Shown: piece after piece, positions 55,037-64,000 of the stretch
How the letters are laid out: each line of letters begins with the position of its first letter
Numbering within the stretch: position 1 is the stretch's first letter
From: an uncultured Rhizobium sp.
Lineage (GTDB): Bacteria > Pseudomonadota > Alphaproteobacteria > Rhizobiales > Rhizobiaceae
Direction: 5' to 3'
Assembly (NCBI GenBank): GCA_945952415.1
Contig: CAMFIF010000001.1
Coordinates: forward strand, 248,001 to 312,000
Length of the DNA: 64,000 nt
The notes under the pieces: generated by a model
Databases searched by the model: none
What the model was told of the DNA's origin: nothing
Seen by the model: only the letters and a program-made list of their open reading frames with translations
Translations under genes and position numbers: made by a program

Positions 55037-57334
55037 ATGAGCGACCTTGACCAGTTGAAAAAACGTTTGTCAGCGGCCTTTGAGCACCCCGACCGCCGGG
55101 ACGCGGCGGAGGGAACGGCGGGTCGCGATCTCTTCAACCTCTTTCGCGATGGGACGGAACCGCCCCGGGGCTTCGAGCCTCCGCCGGAGAGCGATGTGCA
55201 GCCGATTTCCCACTGGATTGCGGGTGTCGGCCTGATCGTCTGCGCGCTCGCGCTGTCCTTCGGCGCGCGCGAGGGCAATCTCATGCTGGCTGGCGGCATG
55301 ATGGCGCTCGCCGTCGTCTTCGCCGCCTATCATCTGGTCGAGCGCGCACGCTTCTACCGCCTGCGCCGGGTCGCGGCCGTCGAGCGCGATGTGCAGGCTG
55401 ACCGGGACTGGGCGGCCGAGGAACGCCGCGCGCTGATTTCCTCCATTCACGAAAGTTTCGGCGATCTCGCCGTCGTGCGGGACCTGAAGGGCATCATTCT
55501 CGAAACGAACGCCACCTTCCGGGCGATCACCGATCTGGCAGAGCCCGCCGGGCTCACCTGCGAGGAGGCGGGTTTTAGGTTCGAAAGCAGCTCGAAGCCG
55601 GGCCGCTATATCGCCCGCATCGGTTCCGGCGATGAGGAGCGGATCTTTGCCTGGGTGGATGCCGTCATCCGCCAGCCCGAGACAGGCGCTCTGGTCACCG
55701 AAAGCGTTGCGCGCGACATCACCGAGGAGACCCGGTCCAGCAACGCTGCCGATGAGGCGCGCCGGAAGGCGGAACGCGAGAGTGCGGCGAAATCCCGCCT
55801 GCTCGCCACCGTCGCCCATGATATCCGCACGCCGCTCACCGGCCTGCTCGGCATGGCCGATCTTCTGGAAAAATCCCGGCTCGGCCCGGACCAGCGCAAT
55901 TATGTGGCTGGCCTTCGTCAGTCGGGACAGGTGCTCTCCTATCTGGTCGAAGATCTTCTGGACTTCGCCACCATGGAGGCGGGGCGCTTCCAGCTTCGCC
56001 CGGAGGCAGAAGCCCCGCGCGCCCTCATCGAGGGCATCGTCGAGATGCTTGCCCCGCGCGCCCATTTCAAGGGTCTGGAAATCGCCTCCTTCATCCATCC
56101 GGATGTGCCGGATCTGATCCGGGTCGATGCCGGCCGCCTTCGCCAGGTGCTCTTCAACGTGGCGGGCAATGCGGTGAAGTTTACCCGCCGCGGCGGCGTC
56201 TTCGTCTCCACCACCATTGCGCAGGATCGTCTCGTCATCGCCGTCAGCGATACCGGCCCTGGCATGACGCCTGCGGAGAAGGAGCGGATCTTCGAGGAGT
56301 TCATCCAGGTCGGATCCGCCCGGTCCCGCAGTGCCGGGGCAGGCCTTGGCCTTGCCATTTCCGCCCGCATCGTCGCCGCCTTCGGCGGGTCCATGACGGT
56401 TGACAGCACCCGGGGCGTCGGCAGCACATTTACGATCGCCATCCCGCTTGAAACTGCGGGCGCCCAGGAACCGGGCCGCAGTCGCCAGGGATCTGCCCGC
56501 AACACCGCCGCCCTCGTGCTCGCGCCCAAGGGTCCGGCTGGCGAGGCGATTGCCCGCACCATCGAGGCGCTCGGCGGCGTCTGCCGCCTTTTCCACAGCG
56601 GCTTCGATCTCCTTGAAAATCTGGCAAAGGCCGAAATCGGCGGGCGGCGTATCACCGATGTCATCGTCGATCACAGGCTCGAGGATGAATTCATCGGCCC
56701 TGCCTCCGACCAGGCCGAGGCGCTGAAGCTGCGCCGCATCTTCCTCGTCAATCCGGAGCACCGGCAGGCCCGCATTGCCGGCCCTTACGATGCCTGGCTG
56801 ATCCGCCCGTTGCGCGAGCAATCGCTGGTCGACGTCCTGAACGGTCGCCTGCGCGGACTGGAAAAGCGCGGCGCCGTCAACGACAACCGGGCGCTGGGGC
56901 TCGTCCTCGATACCCAGCCCTCCGCCCATCGCGGCCGCATCTTTCTCGGCGAAGACGATCCGGTCAACGCGCTTCTCATCCGCACCGCGCTGGAAAAGGC
57001 GGGCTTCAGCGTCCACCATGCCAGCGATTTCGATACGCTCACCGATCTCGTCTCCGGCAATGACGGATGGCGGCCCGATCTCCTGCTCACCGATCTCGGC
57101 ATGCCGGGCACGGCGGGGCGCGATACGGTGGCGGAACTGCGGGGCCGGCTCGATGCCGCGGGCCATGTCCATGTGCCCATTCTGGTCATATCGGGCGAGG
57201 CGAGCGAGGAAATCAGGCAGGGCGCCCTGAAGCGCGGCGCCGAGCTTTACCTCACCAAGCCGGTGCCCCCTGCCGATCTCGTTGCCGCGGTGGAAAAGTG
57301 CCTGGCGGGCCGCCGCCGGCGCCGCGAAGGTTGA
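55037..57334 (+). CDS. Hybrid sensor histidine kinase with receiver domain
   Basis: A 765-residue two-component sensor. Two hydrophobic segments (about 56-75 and 80-100) anchor it, with no large periplasmic loop between them. A PAS-like region follows, then HisKA with His261 in VAHDIRTPLTGL, HATPase boxes (DTGPGMTP, GAGLGLAIS), a degenerate receiver-like stretch (about 490-600), and a true C-terminal receiver with Asp686 in LLLTDLGMPG. The signal and the output partner are not shown by the sequence. Confidence 0.9.
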   Translation: MSDLDQLKKRLSAAFEHPDRRDAAEGTAGRDLFNLFRDGTEPPRGFEPPPESDVQPISHWIAGVGLIVCALALSFGAREGNLMLAGGMMALAVVFAAYHLVERARFYRLRRVAAVERDVQADRDWAAEERRALISSIHESFGDLAVVRDLKGIILETNATFRAITDLAEPAGLTCEEAGFRFESSSKPGRYIARIGSGDEERIFAWVDAVIRQPETGALVTESVARDITEETRSSNAADEARRKAERESAAKSRLLATVAHDIRTPLTGLLGMADLLEKSRLGPDQRNYVAGLRQSGQVLSYLVEDLLDFATMEAGRFQLRPEAEAPRALIEGIVEMLAPRAHFKGLEIASFIHPDVPDLIRVDAGRLRQVLFNVAGNAVKFTRRGGVFVSTTIAQDRLVIAVSDTGPGMTPAEKERIFEEFIQVGSARSRSAGAGLGLAISARIVAAFGGSMTVDSTRGVGSTFTIAIPLETAGAQEPGRSRQGSARNTAALVLAPKGPAGEAIARTIEALGGVCRLFHSGFDLLENLAKAEIGGRRITDVIVDHRLEDEFIGPASDQAEALKLRRIFLVNPEHRQARIAGPYDAWLIRPLREQSLVDVLNGRLRGLEKRGAVNDNRALGLVLDTQPSAHRGRIFLGEDDPVNALLIRTALEKAGFSVHHASDFDTLTDLVSGNDGWRPDLLLTDLGMPGTAGRDTVAELRGRLDAAGHVHVPILVISGEASEEIRQGALKRGAELYLTKPVPPADLVAAVEKCLAGRRRRREG

Positions 57335-57432
57335 GCGAAGCTGGCATGCCGGCCCCCCAAACTTCGTCACTGTCCTGTCGCAATGCCATGGTTTAAACTC
57401 CCGGCTCAACAGCAACCGGGAGAATCGCCGTC

Positions 57433-58314
57433 ATGACTGTCGAACAGGCGCAGAATGGCCAGTTTGAAGAAGTCGAAATGTCCGCCCGCATGCCGGTGAT
57501 CGATGGGGACGGACAGCCGGTTCTCGGCCGCATCGGTTCCCTGGAAACGCGCCTTGCCCGCAATGATCACGAGATCGAAGCCGCCCAGCGCGTCCGCTTC
57601 CAGGTCTTCGTCGAGGAAATGAAGGCACGCCTCTCCCAGGACTGCATGGCACGCAAGCGCGATTTCGACAGTTGGGATGCAATCTGCGATCATCTTCTCG
57701 TGCTCGACCGCTCCATCGAAGGCGATACGGAAGACCAGATCGTCGGCACCTATCGCATTCTTCGCCAGGAGGTCGCGATGCGCCGCAGCGGGTTTTACTC
57801 CGCCTCGGAATTTGACATTGCCCCGCTCGTCGAACGCCATCCGGGCAAGCAGTTCATGGAGCTCGGTCGTTCCTGCGTCCTGCCGGCCTATCGCACCAAG
57901 CGCACCGTGGAACTGCTCTGGCAGGGCAACTGGGCCTATGCGCTGAAGCACCGCATGGATGCCATGTTCGGCTGCGCCTCCTTCCCGGGCACCGATCCGG
58001 CCGCCCATGCGCTGGCCTTCGGTTTCCTGCATCATTCCGTGCTGGCCAGCGGCGAATGGGCCGTCAATGCCCGCCCGGAACTCTTCGAGCCGCTGGACCG
58101 CCACCCCTTCGATCCCGCCGATTCCCGCAAGGCGCTCGCCACCATGCCGCCACTGGTAAAGGGTTATCTCCGCCTCGGCGCCATGGTCGGCAATGGCGCG
58201 GTCATCGATCGCGCCTTCAACACGACCGACGTGCTGATCGTGCTTCCCATCGACCGGATCTCCGATCGCTATATCAGCCATTACGGCGCCGATGCCGGGC
58301 GGTTCTCAGCCTGA
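57433..58314 (+). CDS. olsB: L-ornithine N-alpha-acyltransferase OlsB
   Basis: Acyl-ACP-dependent N-acyltransferase making lyso-ornithine lipid, the first step of ornithine lipid synthesis. The 293-residue protein resembles OlsB: LETRLARNDHEIEAAQRVRFQVFVEEM near the N terminus, then GTYRILRQE and FMELGRSCVLPAYRTKRTVELLW. Its place beside malic enzyme, mutS and glnD matches the S. meliloti olsB locus as I recall it. The O-acyltransferase olsA is not in the window, as in that species. Confidence 0.87.
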   Translation: MTVEQAQNGQFEEVEMSARMPVIDGDGQPVLGRIGSLETRLARNDHEIEAAQRVRFQVFVEEMKARLSQDCMARKRDFDSWDAICDHLLVLDRSIEGDTEDQIVGTYRILRQEVAMRRSGFYSASEFDIAPLVERHPGKQFMELGRSCVLPAYRTKRTVELLWQGNWAYALKHRMDAMFGCASFPGTDPAAHALAFGFLHHSVLASGEWAVNARPELFEPLDRHPFDPADSRKALATMPPLVKGYLRLGAMVGNGAVIDRAFNTTDVLIVLPIDRISDRYISHYGADAGRFSA

Positions 58315-58322
58315 GGGTGAAA

Positions 58323-58342
58323 GGGCCCGCTTTGGTGCGGGC
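58323..58342. terminator. Convergent hairpin between olsB and malic enzyme
   Basis: A perfect 6-bp core (58325-58330 with 58337-58342, loop TTTGGT), extendable with one mismatch, lies between the olsB stop and the convergent malic enzyme stop. No strong T tract follows on either strand. Confidence 0.5.
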
Positions 58343-58350
58343 TCCTGAAA

Positions 58351-60630
58351 TCAGTTGCCGGCGTTATAGGCGGCAATTGCCGCCATGTTGACGATATCGC
58401 TGTCCTTGGCACCCATCTGGGTGATCTGGACTGACTTGTCGAGGCCGACGATCAGCGGGCCGATCACGGTCGAGCCCCCCAGTTCCTGCAGCATCTTGGT
58501 CGAGATCGAGGCAGAATGGATGGCCGGCATGACCAGCACATTGGCGGTGCCGGAAAGCCGGCAGAAGGGATATTGCTCCATCCGCTCGTGGTTGAGGGCG
58601 ATATCGGCGCCCATTTCCCCATCATATTCGAAATCCACCCGGCGCCGGTCGAGGATCTTTACCGCTTCTCGCACCCGCTCCGAGCGCTCGCCGGTCGGGT
58701 GACCGAAGGTGGAATAGGCGAGCATGGCAACGCGCGGCTCGTAACCCATGCGCCGCGCGGTGCGGGCCGCTTCTTCCGCAATATCGGCAAGTTCCTCGGC
58801 GGTCGGCATGTCATGTACCGCCGTATCGGCAACGAAGACCGTGCGTCCCCGCGCCAGCACCAGCGAAACCCCGATCACCCGGTGGCCGGGGCGGGGATCG
58901 ATGCAGCGGCTGATATCCTCGAAGGCGGTGGAATAGTTGCGGGTCGTGCCCGTCACCATCGCATCCGCATCGCCAAGCGCCACCATGCAGGCGGCAAAGT
59001 GGTTGCGGTCCGTCTTCACCAGCCGCTGGCAGTCGCGGTAGAGATAGCCCTTCCGCTGGAGGCGGGAATAGAGATAGTCCGTATAGGCATCCACCCGGTC
59101 CGAAATGCGGGCATTGACCACCTCGATCCCCGGCCGGTTGAGATCGATGCCGTGCTTTTCCGCCGTCGCATGCATGGGCTCGTCGCGCCCGAGAAGGATG
59201 GCAGTGCCGAGCCCCTGATTGGCATAGGAAATCGCCGCGCGCATCACCTGCTCTTCCTCCGCCTCGGCAAAGACGACGCGCTTCGGATTGGCCCGCACGC
59301 GCTCGTAGAGCCGCTGCAGGGTTGAGGCGATCGGGTCGCGCCTTGCCGAAAGCTCCCGCGCATAGACGGCGAGATCGGGAATGGGCTTGCGGGCAACCCC
59401 GCTTTCCATCGCTGCCTGCGCCACCGCCACCGGAATGGCGGAGATCAGCCGGGGGTCGAAGGGGACGGGAATGATATAGCGGGGGCCGAAGCGCGGCCGG
59501 TGGCCCTGATATGCGGCCGCCACGTCGTCGGGCACATCTTCCCGGGCAAGTTCTGCAAGCGCCCGGACAGCGGCAATCTTCATCGCATCGTTGATCGTCG
59601 AGGCATGCACATCGAGCGCGCCGCGGAAAATATAGGGGAATCCGAGCACATTGTTGACCTGGTTCGGATAGTCCGAGCGGCCCGTTGCCATGATTGCATC
59701 GCCCCGGATTTCGGCGACCGCCTCCGGCGTGATCTCGGGGTCCGGATTGGCCATGGCAAAGATGATCGGCTTCGGCGCCATGGAACGGATCATGTCATCG
59801 GTGAAGGCGCCCTTCTGGGAAAGGCCGAAGACCACGTCTGCACCCTTCATGGCTTGGGCAAGCGTCCTTGCATCGGTCTTCACCGCATGGGCGGATTTCC
59901 ACTGGTTCATGCCCTCGGTCCGGCCCTGCCAGATCACGCCTTTCGTATCGCAGAGGGTGATATTCTCCGGCGCAAAGCCCATGGCCTTGATGAGTTCGAT
60001 GCAGGCGATCGCCGCTGCGCCCGCGCCATTGCAGACGAGCTTCGTCGTCTTGAAGTCGCGGCCGGTAAGCTCAAGCGCGTTGATGAGGCCCGCGGCCGCA
60101 ATGATCGCGGTGCCGTGCTGGTCGTCGTGGAAGACCGGTATGTCCATGATCTCCCGGAGCTTCTGCTCGATGATGAAGCAGTCCGGCGCCTTGATGTCCT
60201 CGAGATTGATGCCCCCGAAGGAGGGGCCGAGAAAGCGCACGCAATTGATGAATTCGTCCACATCCTCCGTCGCCACTTCGAGATCGATGGAATCGACATC
60301 GGCAAAGCGCTTGAAGAGCACCGCCTTGCCTTCCATGACTGGTTTCGAGGCGAGCGCACCGAGATTACCGAGGCCGAGGATCGCCGTGCCGTTCGAGATC
60401 ACCGCGACGAGGTTGCCGCGCGCAGTGTAATCATAGGCGGTTGCGGGATCGGCGGCGATGGCCTTTACGGGAACCGCCACGCCCGGCGAATAGGCAAGCG
60501 AAAGATCGCGCTGCGTCGCCATGGGCTTGGTCGGATTGATCTCCAGCTTGCCCGGGCGGCCGCGCGCATGGAAATCCAGCGCTTCCTGCTCCGTTACGCT
60601 CGCCTTTGTGGCGCCCGTCTTTTCGTTCAC
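58351..60630 (-). CDS. tme: NADP-dependent malic enzyme with phosphotransacetylase-like domain
   Basis: A 759-residue multimodular malic enzyme (MaeB type) converting malate to pyruvate and CO2. The N-terminal malic domain holds YSPGVAVPVKAI, the catalytic region PVFHDDQHGTAIIAAAGL and the dinucleotide loop LVCNGAGAAAIA. The C-terminal about 330 residues are a phosphate acetyltransferase-like regulatory domain (from RVVFAEAEEEQVMRAA), known to be catalytically inactive in this class. In rhizobia both NAD (dme) and NADP (tme) types share this build; the olsB-mutS neighbourhood points to tme. Confidence 0.88.
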   Translation of the reverse strand: MNEKTGATKASVTEQEALDFHARGRPGKLEINPTKPMATQRDLSLAYSPGVAVPVKAIAADPATAYDYTARGNLVAVISNGTAILGLGNLGALASKPVMEGKAVLFKRFADVDSIDLEVATEDVDEFINCVRFLGPSFGGINLEDIKAPDCFIIEQKLREIMDIPVFHDDQHGTAIIAAAGLINALELTGRDFKTTKLVCNGAGAAAIACIELIKAMGFAPENITLCDTKGVIWQGRTEGMNQWKSAHAVKTDARTLAQAMKGADVVFGLSQKGAFTDDMIRSMAPKPIIFAMANPDPEITPEAVAEIRGDAIMATGRSDYPNQVNNVLGFPYIFRGALDVHASTINDAMKIAAVRALAELAREDVPDDVAAAYQGHRPRFGPRYIIPVPFDPRLISAIPVAVAQAAMESGVARKPIPDLAVYARELSARRDPIASTLQRLYERVRANPKRVVFAEAEEEQVMRAAISYANQGLGTAILLGRDEPMHATAEKHGIDLNRPGIEVVNARISDRVDAYTDYLYSRLQRKGYLYRDCQRLVKTDRNHFAACMVALGDADAMVTGTTRNYSTAFEDISRCIDPRPGHRVIGVSLVLARGRTVFVADTAVHDMPTAEELADIAEEAARTARRMGYEPRVAMLAYSTFGHPTGERSERVREAVKILDRRRVDFEYDGEMGADIALNHERMEQYPFCRLSGTANVLVMPAIHSASISTKMLQELGGSTVIGPLIVGLDKSVQITQMGAKDSDIVNMAAIAAYNAGN

Positions 60631-60823
60631 GTAAACGTCCTCCCGCTATGCTCCCGGCCTGCGCCCCTCGCGCGGCCGTTATGGTTCTTATCTGCCCGCT
60701 CCCCCCCATCCGATGGCCGCTTCGCCTGTGGGCAGTCGCCCTTGTGGCGGCCTTTCGGGTTGTGCCGGGGGGCGGGGGAGGGCTACTGTTGCACGACTTT
60801 TCGATCCTGCAAATATAAAAGCC

Positions 60824-63568
60824 GTGACAATCAACCTCTCGCCCACAGCCGAAGCCCTCACCAAAGACGTGCTCGTCTCGGACGCCAGCCGCCAATCGGC
60901 GACGCCGATGATGGAGCAGTATATCGAGATCAAGGCGAGCAACCCGGACTCGCTCCTGTTCTACCGGATGGGCGATTTCTACGAGCTCTTCTTCGACGAT
61001 GCGGTGGAGGCCTCCCGCGCGCTGGGCATCACGCTGACGAGGCGCGGCCAGCACATGGGGCATGACATTCCCATGTGCGGCGTGCCGGTTCATGCCGCGG
61101 ACGACTACCTGCAGAAACTGATCGGCCTCGGTTACCGCGTGGCGGTCTGCGAACAGGTGGAAGATCCGGCGGAAGCCAAGAAGCGCGGCTCCAAATCCGT
61201 CGTCCGGCGCGATGTGGTGCGCCTCGTCACACCCGGTACCATCACCGAGGAAAAGCTGCTTTCGCCGGGCGAGGCGAATTACCTGATGGCGCTTGCCCGC
61301 ATCAAGGGCGGGTCCGAACCGCAGCTCGCGCTCGCCTGGATCGATATTTCGACGGGCATCTTCCGCCTCGCCGAAACCGAGGCCAGCCGCCTGCTCGCCG
61401 ATGTCATGCGCATCGAGCCGCGCGAGCTCATCCTGCCCGACACGCTCTTTGCCGATCCGGAGCTGAAGCCCGCACTCGACGTCCTCGGCCGCATCGTCAT
61501 GCCCCAGCCGGCCGTGCTCTTCGACAGCGCCACGGCGGAGCGGCGGATCGCGCAGTATTATGGCGTCACGACGCTCGACGGTTTCGGTACCTATTCGCGG
61601 GCCGAACTCGCGGCCGCCTCCGCCGCCGTTGCCTATGTGGAGAAGACGCAGATCGCCGAGCGTCCGCCTCTCGGACGCCCCGAGCGGGAAAGCAGCGCCT
61701 CCACGCTCTTTATCGATCCTGCGACGCGGGCCAATCTGGAGCTGACCAAGACGCTTTCGGGCGATCGCAACGGGTCGCTCCTGAAGGCCCTCGACCGCAC
61801 CGTGACCGGCGGCGGCGCACGGCTTCTCGCCGAGCGGCTGATGTCGCCGCTCACCGATCCGCAGGCAATCCACGACCGGCTGGATTCGCTCGAAGCCCTG
61901 CTCGCCGAACCCTCGCTGCGGCAGGCGCTGAAGGAAGGACTGAAGCAGATGCCGGACATGCCGCGCGCATTGTCCCGCCTTGCGCTCGACCGCGGCGGCC
62001 CGCGGGATCTCGGCGCCATCCGCCAGGGGCTCGAAACCGCATCTCTCATTGCCGGCCTGCTCGAGAACCGGCATCTGCCGCGCGAGCTTTCGGAGGCATT
62101 GGCCGATCTGAAGGCCCTGCCGTCCACGCTTGCGCTCCAGCTCGGCCACTGGCTCGGTGAAGACCTGCCGCTCCTCAAGCGGGACGGCGGCTTCGTGCGC
62201 GAGGGGGCAAGCAGCGAGCTGGACGAGCTGAGGGCCCTGCGTGACCAGTCGCGCCGGGTGATCGCAGGACTGCAGCTGCAATATGCAGAGGAAACCGGCA
62301 TCAAGTCGCTGAAGATCAAGCACAACAACGTGCTCGGCTATTTCATCGAGGTGACGGCGGGCAATGCCGGCACCATGACCGACAGCGATGAGGCGAAGAG
62401 CCGCTTCATCCACCGCCAGACCATGGCCAATGCCATGCGCTTCACCACGCCGGAGCTTGCCGATCTGGAAAGCCGCATCGCCAATGCGGCGGGGCAGGCG
62501 CTGGAACTGGAACTTGAGGCTTTCGAGGCCATGCGCGCCGACGTGGTGGATGCGGCGGAAGCGCTGAAGCGGGGGGCGCGGGCGCTGGCCGTCCTCGACG
62601 TGGCGCAGGGGCTAGCCCATCTCGCCGAGGAGCAGAATTATTGCCGTCCGACCGTTGATGCGTCGGTGACCTTCGCCATATCGGGCGGGCGCCATCCGGT
62701 CGTGGAGCAGGCGCTCCGCCGCCAGGCAGGCGCTGCCTTCGTTGCGAACAGCTGCGATCTGTCGCCGCCATCAGGGGCGAAACTCGGTGCCATCTGGCTG
62801 CTGACCGGCCCCAACATGGGGGGTAAATCGACCTTCCTCCGCCAGAATGCGCTGATCGCCATCATGGCCCAGATGGGGTCCTATGTGCCGGCGGACAGCG
62901 CTCATATCGGCGTCGTTGACCGGCTGTTTTCCCGCGTCGGCGCGTCGGACGATCTCGCCCGCGGCCGGTCCACCTTCATGGTGGAAATGGTGGAGACGGC
63001 GGCGATCCTGAACCAGGCGACGGACCGCTCTCTCGTCATCCTCGATGAGATCGGCCGCGGCACGGCAACCTTCGACGGGCTGTCGATCGCCTGGGCGGCC
63101 GTCGAACATCTGCATGAGGTGAACCGCTGCCGCGGCCTCTTTGCCACCCATTTCCACGAGCTGACCGTGCTTTCGGAAAAGCTTGCCCGCCTTTCCAACG
63201 CCACCATGCGGGTGAAGGAATGGGACGGCGACGTGATCTTCCTGCACGAGGTTGGTCCGGGGGCGGCAGATCGCTCCTATGGCATCCAGGTCGCCCGGCT
63301 GGCCGGCCTGCCGTCCTCCGTGGTCGAGCGCGCGCGGGACGTTCTGGCCAAGCTTGAGGATGCGGACCGGAAAAATCCGGCAAGCCAGCTGATTGACGAT
63401 CTGCCGCTGTTCCAGGTTGCGGTGCGTCGGGAAGAGGCGAAGCGCGCGGGCCCCTCGAAAGTGGAGGCGGCGCTTGCAGCCTTGAACCCCGACGACATGA
63501 CCCCGCGTGACGCGCTGGAGGCACTCTACCGGTTGAAGAAGGACCTCGCCGCCCCGCGGGCAGGCTGA
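60824..63568 (+). CDS. mutS: DNA mismatch repair protein MutS
   Basis: Mismatch sensor ATPase, 914 residues from the GTG at 60824. The mismatch-binding domain has [17 protein letters not shown] (Phe-x-Glu reading head). The ATPase domain has Walker [14 protein letters not shown] (about residue 662) and Walker [21 protein letters not shown]. The C-terminal extension ends in a short helical tail. GTG 60824 matches family length; ATG at 60908-60911 would cut into the first domain, and a frame start at 60713 adds unrelated sequence. It is divergent from malic enzyme. Confidence 0.95.
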   Translation: MTINLSPTAEALTKDVLVSDASRQSATPMMEQYIEIKASNPDSLLFYRMGDFYELFFDDAVEASRALGITLTRRGQHMGHDIPMCGVPVHAADDYLQKLIGLGYRVAVCEQVEDPAEAKKRGSKSVVRRDVVRLVTPGTITEEKLLSPGEANYLMALARIKGGSEPQLALAWIDISTGIFRLAETEASRLLADVMRIEPRELILPDTLFADPELKPALDVLGRIVMPQPAVLFDSATAERRIAQYYGVTTLDGFGTYSRAELAAASAAVAYVEKTQIAERPPLGRPERESSASTLFIDPATRANLELTKTLSGDRNGSLLKALDRTVTGGGARLLAERLMSPLTDPQAIHDRLDSLEALLAEPSLRQALKEGLKQMPDMPRALSRLALDRGGPRDLGAIRQGLETASLIAGLLENRHLPRELSEALADLKALPSTLALQLGHWLGEDLPLLKRDGGFVREGASSELDELRALRDQSRRVIAGLQLQYAEETGIKSLKIKHNNVLGYFIEVTAGNAGTMTDSDEAKSRFIHRQTMANAMRFTTPELADLESRIANAAGQALELELEAFEAMRADVVDAAEALKRGARALAVLDVAQGLAHLAEEQNYCRPTVDASVTFAISGGRHPVVEQALRRQAGAAFVANSCDLSPPSGAKLGAIWLLTGPNMGGKSTFLRQNALIAIMAQMGSYVPADSAHIGVVDRLFSRVGASDDLARGRSTFMVEMVETAAILNQATDRSLVILDEIGRGTATFDGLSIAWAAVEHLHEVNRCRGLFATHFHELTVLSEKLARLSNATMRVKEWDGDVIFLHEVGPGAADRSYGIQVARLAGLPSSVVERARDVLAKLEDADRKNPASQLIDDLPLFQVAVRREEAKRAGPSKVEAALAALNPDDMTPRDALEALYRLKKDLAAPRAG

Positions 63569-63653
63569 GACGAAAGGAACGCTGGCGCGCCGGCCGCGAA
63601 GCGGCTAAACAGGGTGCGTTTTCAAACCCTTTGTCCGGGAGACCGCCGCGACG

Positions 63654-64000
63654 ATGAGCGTAGCCGCCAGCGATGCCACCCCGTCCGATCCGGACGCCTT
63701 GATCGATGCCGGCGCGCTGCGCAAAAGCCTCGCGCTGATTGCGAGCCGGGAGGCAGAAAGCGCCGCCGGCATGCGCGCGGCCGTGCTGCAATTGCTGAAA
63801 AAGGTGAAAGCCGAAGGGCTTGCCGAGGCACGGGCCCGGCTCGATGCCGACAGGCTCGGCATAGCCTGCGCCCGGCGCATTTCCGGGATGATGGACGAGA
63901 TCATCGCAGCCCTGCACGAATTTGCCGTCGATCATGTCTTTGCGGCCGCCAATGCGGCCCCTGACAGCCGGATCGCCGTTCTGGCGGTCGGCGGCTATGG
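63654..64000 (+). CDS. glnD: PII uridylyltransferase GlnD, N-terminal part
   Basis: The first 115 codons of a gene that runs off the right end of the window. The sequence starts MSVAASDATPSDPDAL in pattern and reaches SRIAVLAVGGYG, the beginning of the GlnD nucleotidyltransferase domain (normally GGYGRGEL). GlnD uridylylates and deuridylylates PII proteins in response to glutamine. The position right after mutS matches S. meliloti. The start is at ATG 63654. Confidence 0.88.
   Translation, partial: MSVAASDATPSDPDALIDAGALRKSLALIASREAESAAGMRAAVLQLLKKVKAEGLAEARARLDADRLGIACARRISGMMDEIIAALHEFAVDHVFAAANAAPDSRIAVLAVGGY

Overview
The window is 64 kb of GC-rich, densely coding chromosome from an alphaproteobacterium of the Hyphomicrobiales, most likely Rhizobiaceae. 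The clues are the order olsB - malic enzyme - mutS - glnD, which matches my memory of the Sinorhizobium meliloti chromosome; PmtA and OlsB membrane-lipid enzymes; a PtsN/HPF/RpoN/LptB-A-C block; and clustered GANTC sites ahead of dnaA. The genus cannot be fixed from the sequence alone. No tRNA, rRNA, CRISPR array, intact insertion sequence or prophage was seen.

Layout. 0-8.9 kb: uppP, a 54-residue secreted peptide, an NDUFA9-like protein, a DUF1330 protein, pyrF, pmtA, dnaN, then rsmI-yraN-cupin-gshB. 9-19.7 kb: comM, a GNAT protein, cysK, a LysE-type exporter, dut, prfC, a GFA-family protein, a pirin, a class II amidotransferase, a YjbR protein and coaBC. 19.7-24.4 kb: a repeat-rich gap, a DEAD-box helicase, and a phosphoesterase next to a protein kinase fused to a universal-stress domain. 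24.4-32.7 kb: a tight five-gene minus-strand operon with a divergent LysR-type regulator. 32.7-39.7 kb: ubiB-ubiE, mutM, rpsT, a 0.9 kb gap and dnaA. 39.9-44.6 kb: rph-rdgB-hemW divergent from hrcA and grpE. 44.6-50.5 kb: an unexplained hairpin-rich gap, then lptC-lptA-lptB-rpoN-hpf-ptsN (transcribed leftward). 50.6-64 kb: sppA, ihfB, a LapA-domain protein, two RNA methyltransferases, lspA, a hybrid histidine kinase, olsB, malic enzyme, mutS and the start of glnD.

The most interesting system is the 24.4-32.7 kb operon. It looks at first like histidine utilisation (a HAL homologue and a urocanase homologue), but it has no hutI, hutG or hutF. Instead it carries a DUF917/S-Me-THD-type protein, a cyclic amidohydrolase and an M20-type carbamoylase, and the HAL homologue lacks the Ala-Ser-Gly triad that forms the MIO cofactor. 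Together these five proteins match the five-step ergothioneine catabolic route: ergothionase, thiourocanate hydratase, thiohydantoin desulfurase, hydantoin-propionate hydrolase and N-carbamoylglutamate hydrolase. The products would be glutamate, trimethylamine, sulfide, CO2 and ammonia. The divergent LysR regulator is unusual in having two tandem helix-turn-helix domains. The rest is mainly conserved housekeeping: replication (dnaA, dnaN), repair (mutM, mutS), cell envelope (uppP, lptABC, lspA, olsB, pmtA), nitrogen and stress control (rpoN, ptsN, hpf, glnD, hrcA, grpE), and ubiquinone, CoA, pyrimidine and glutathione synthesis.
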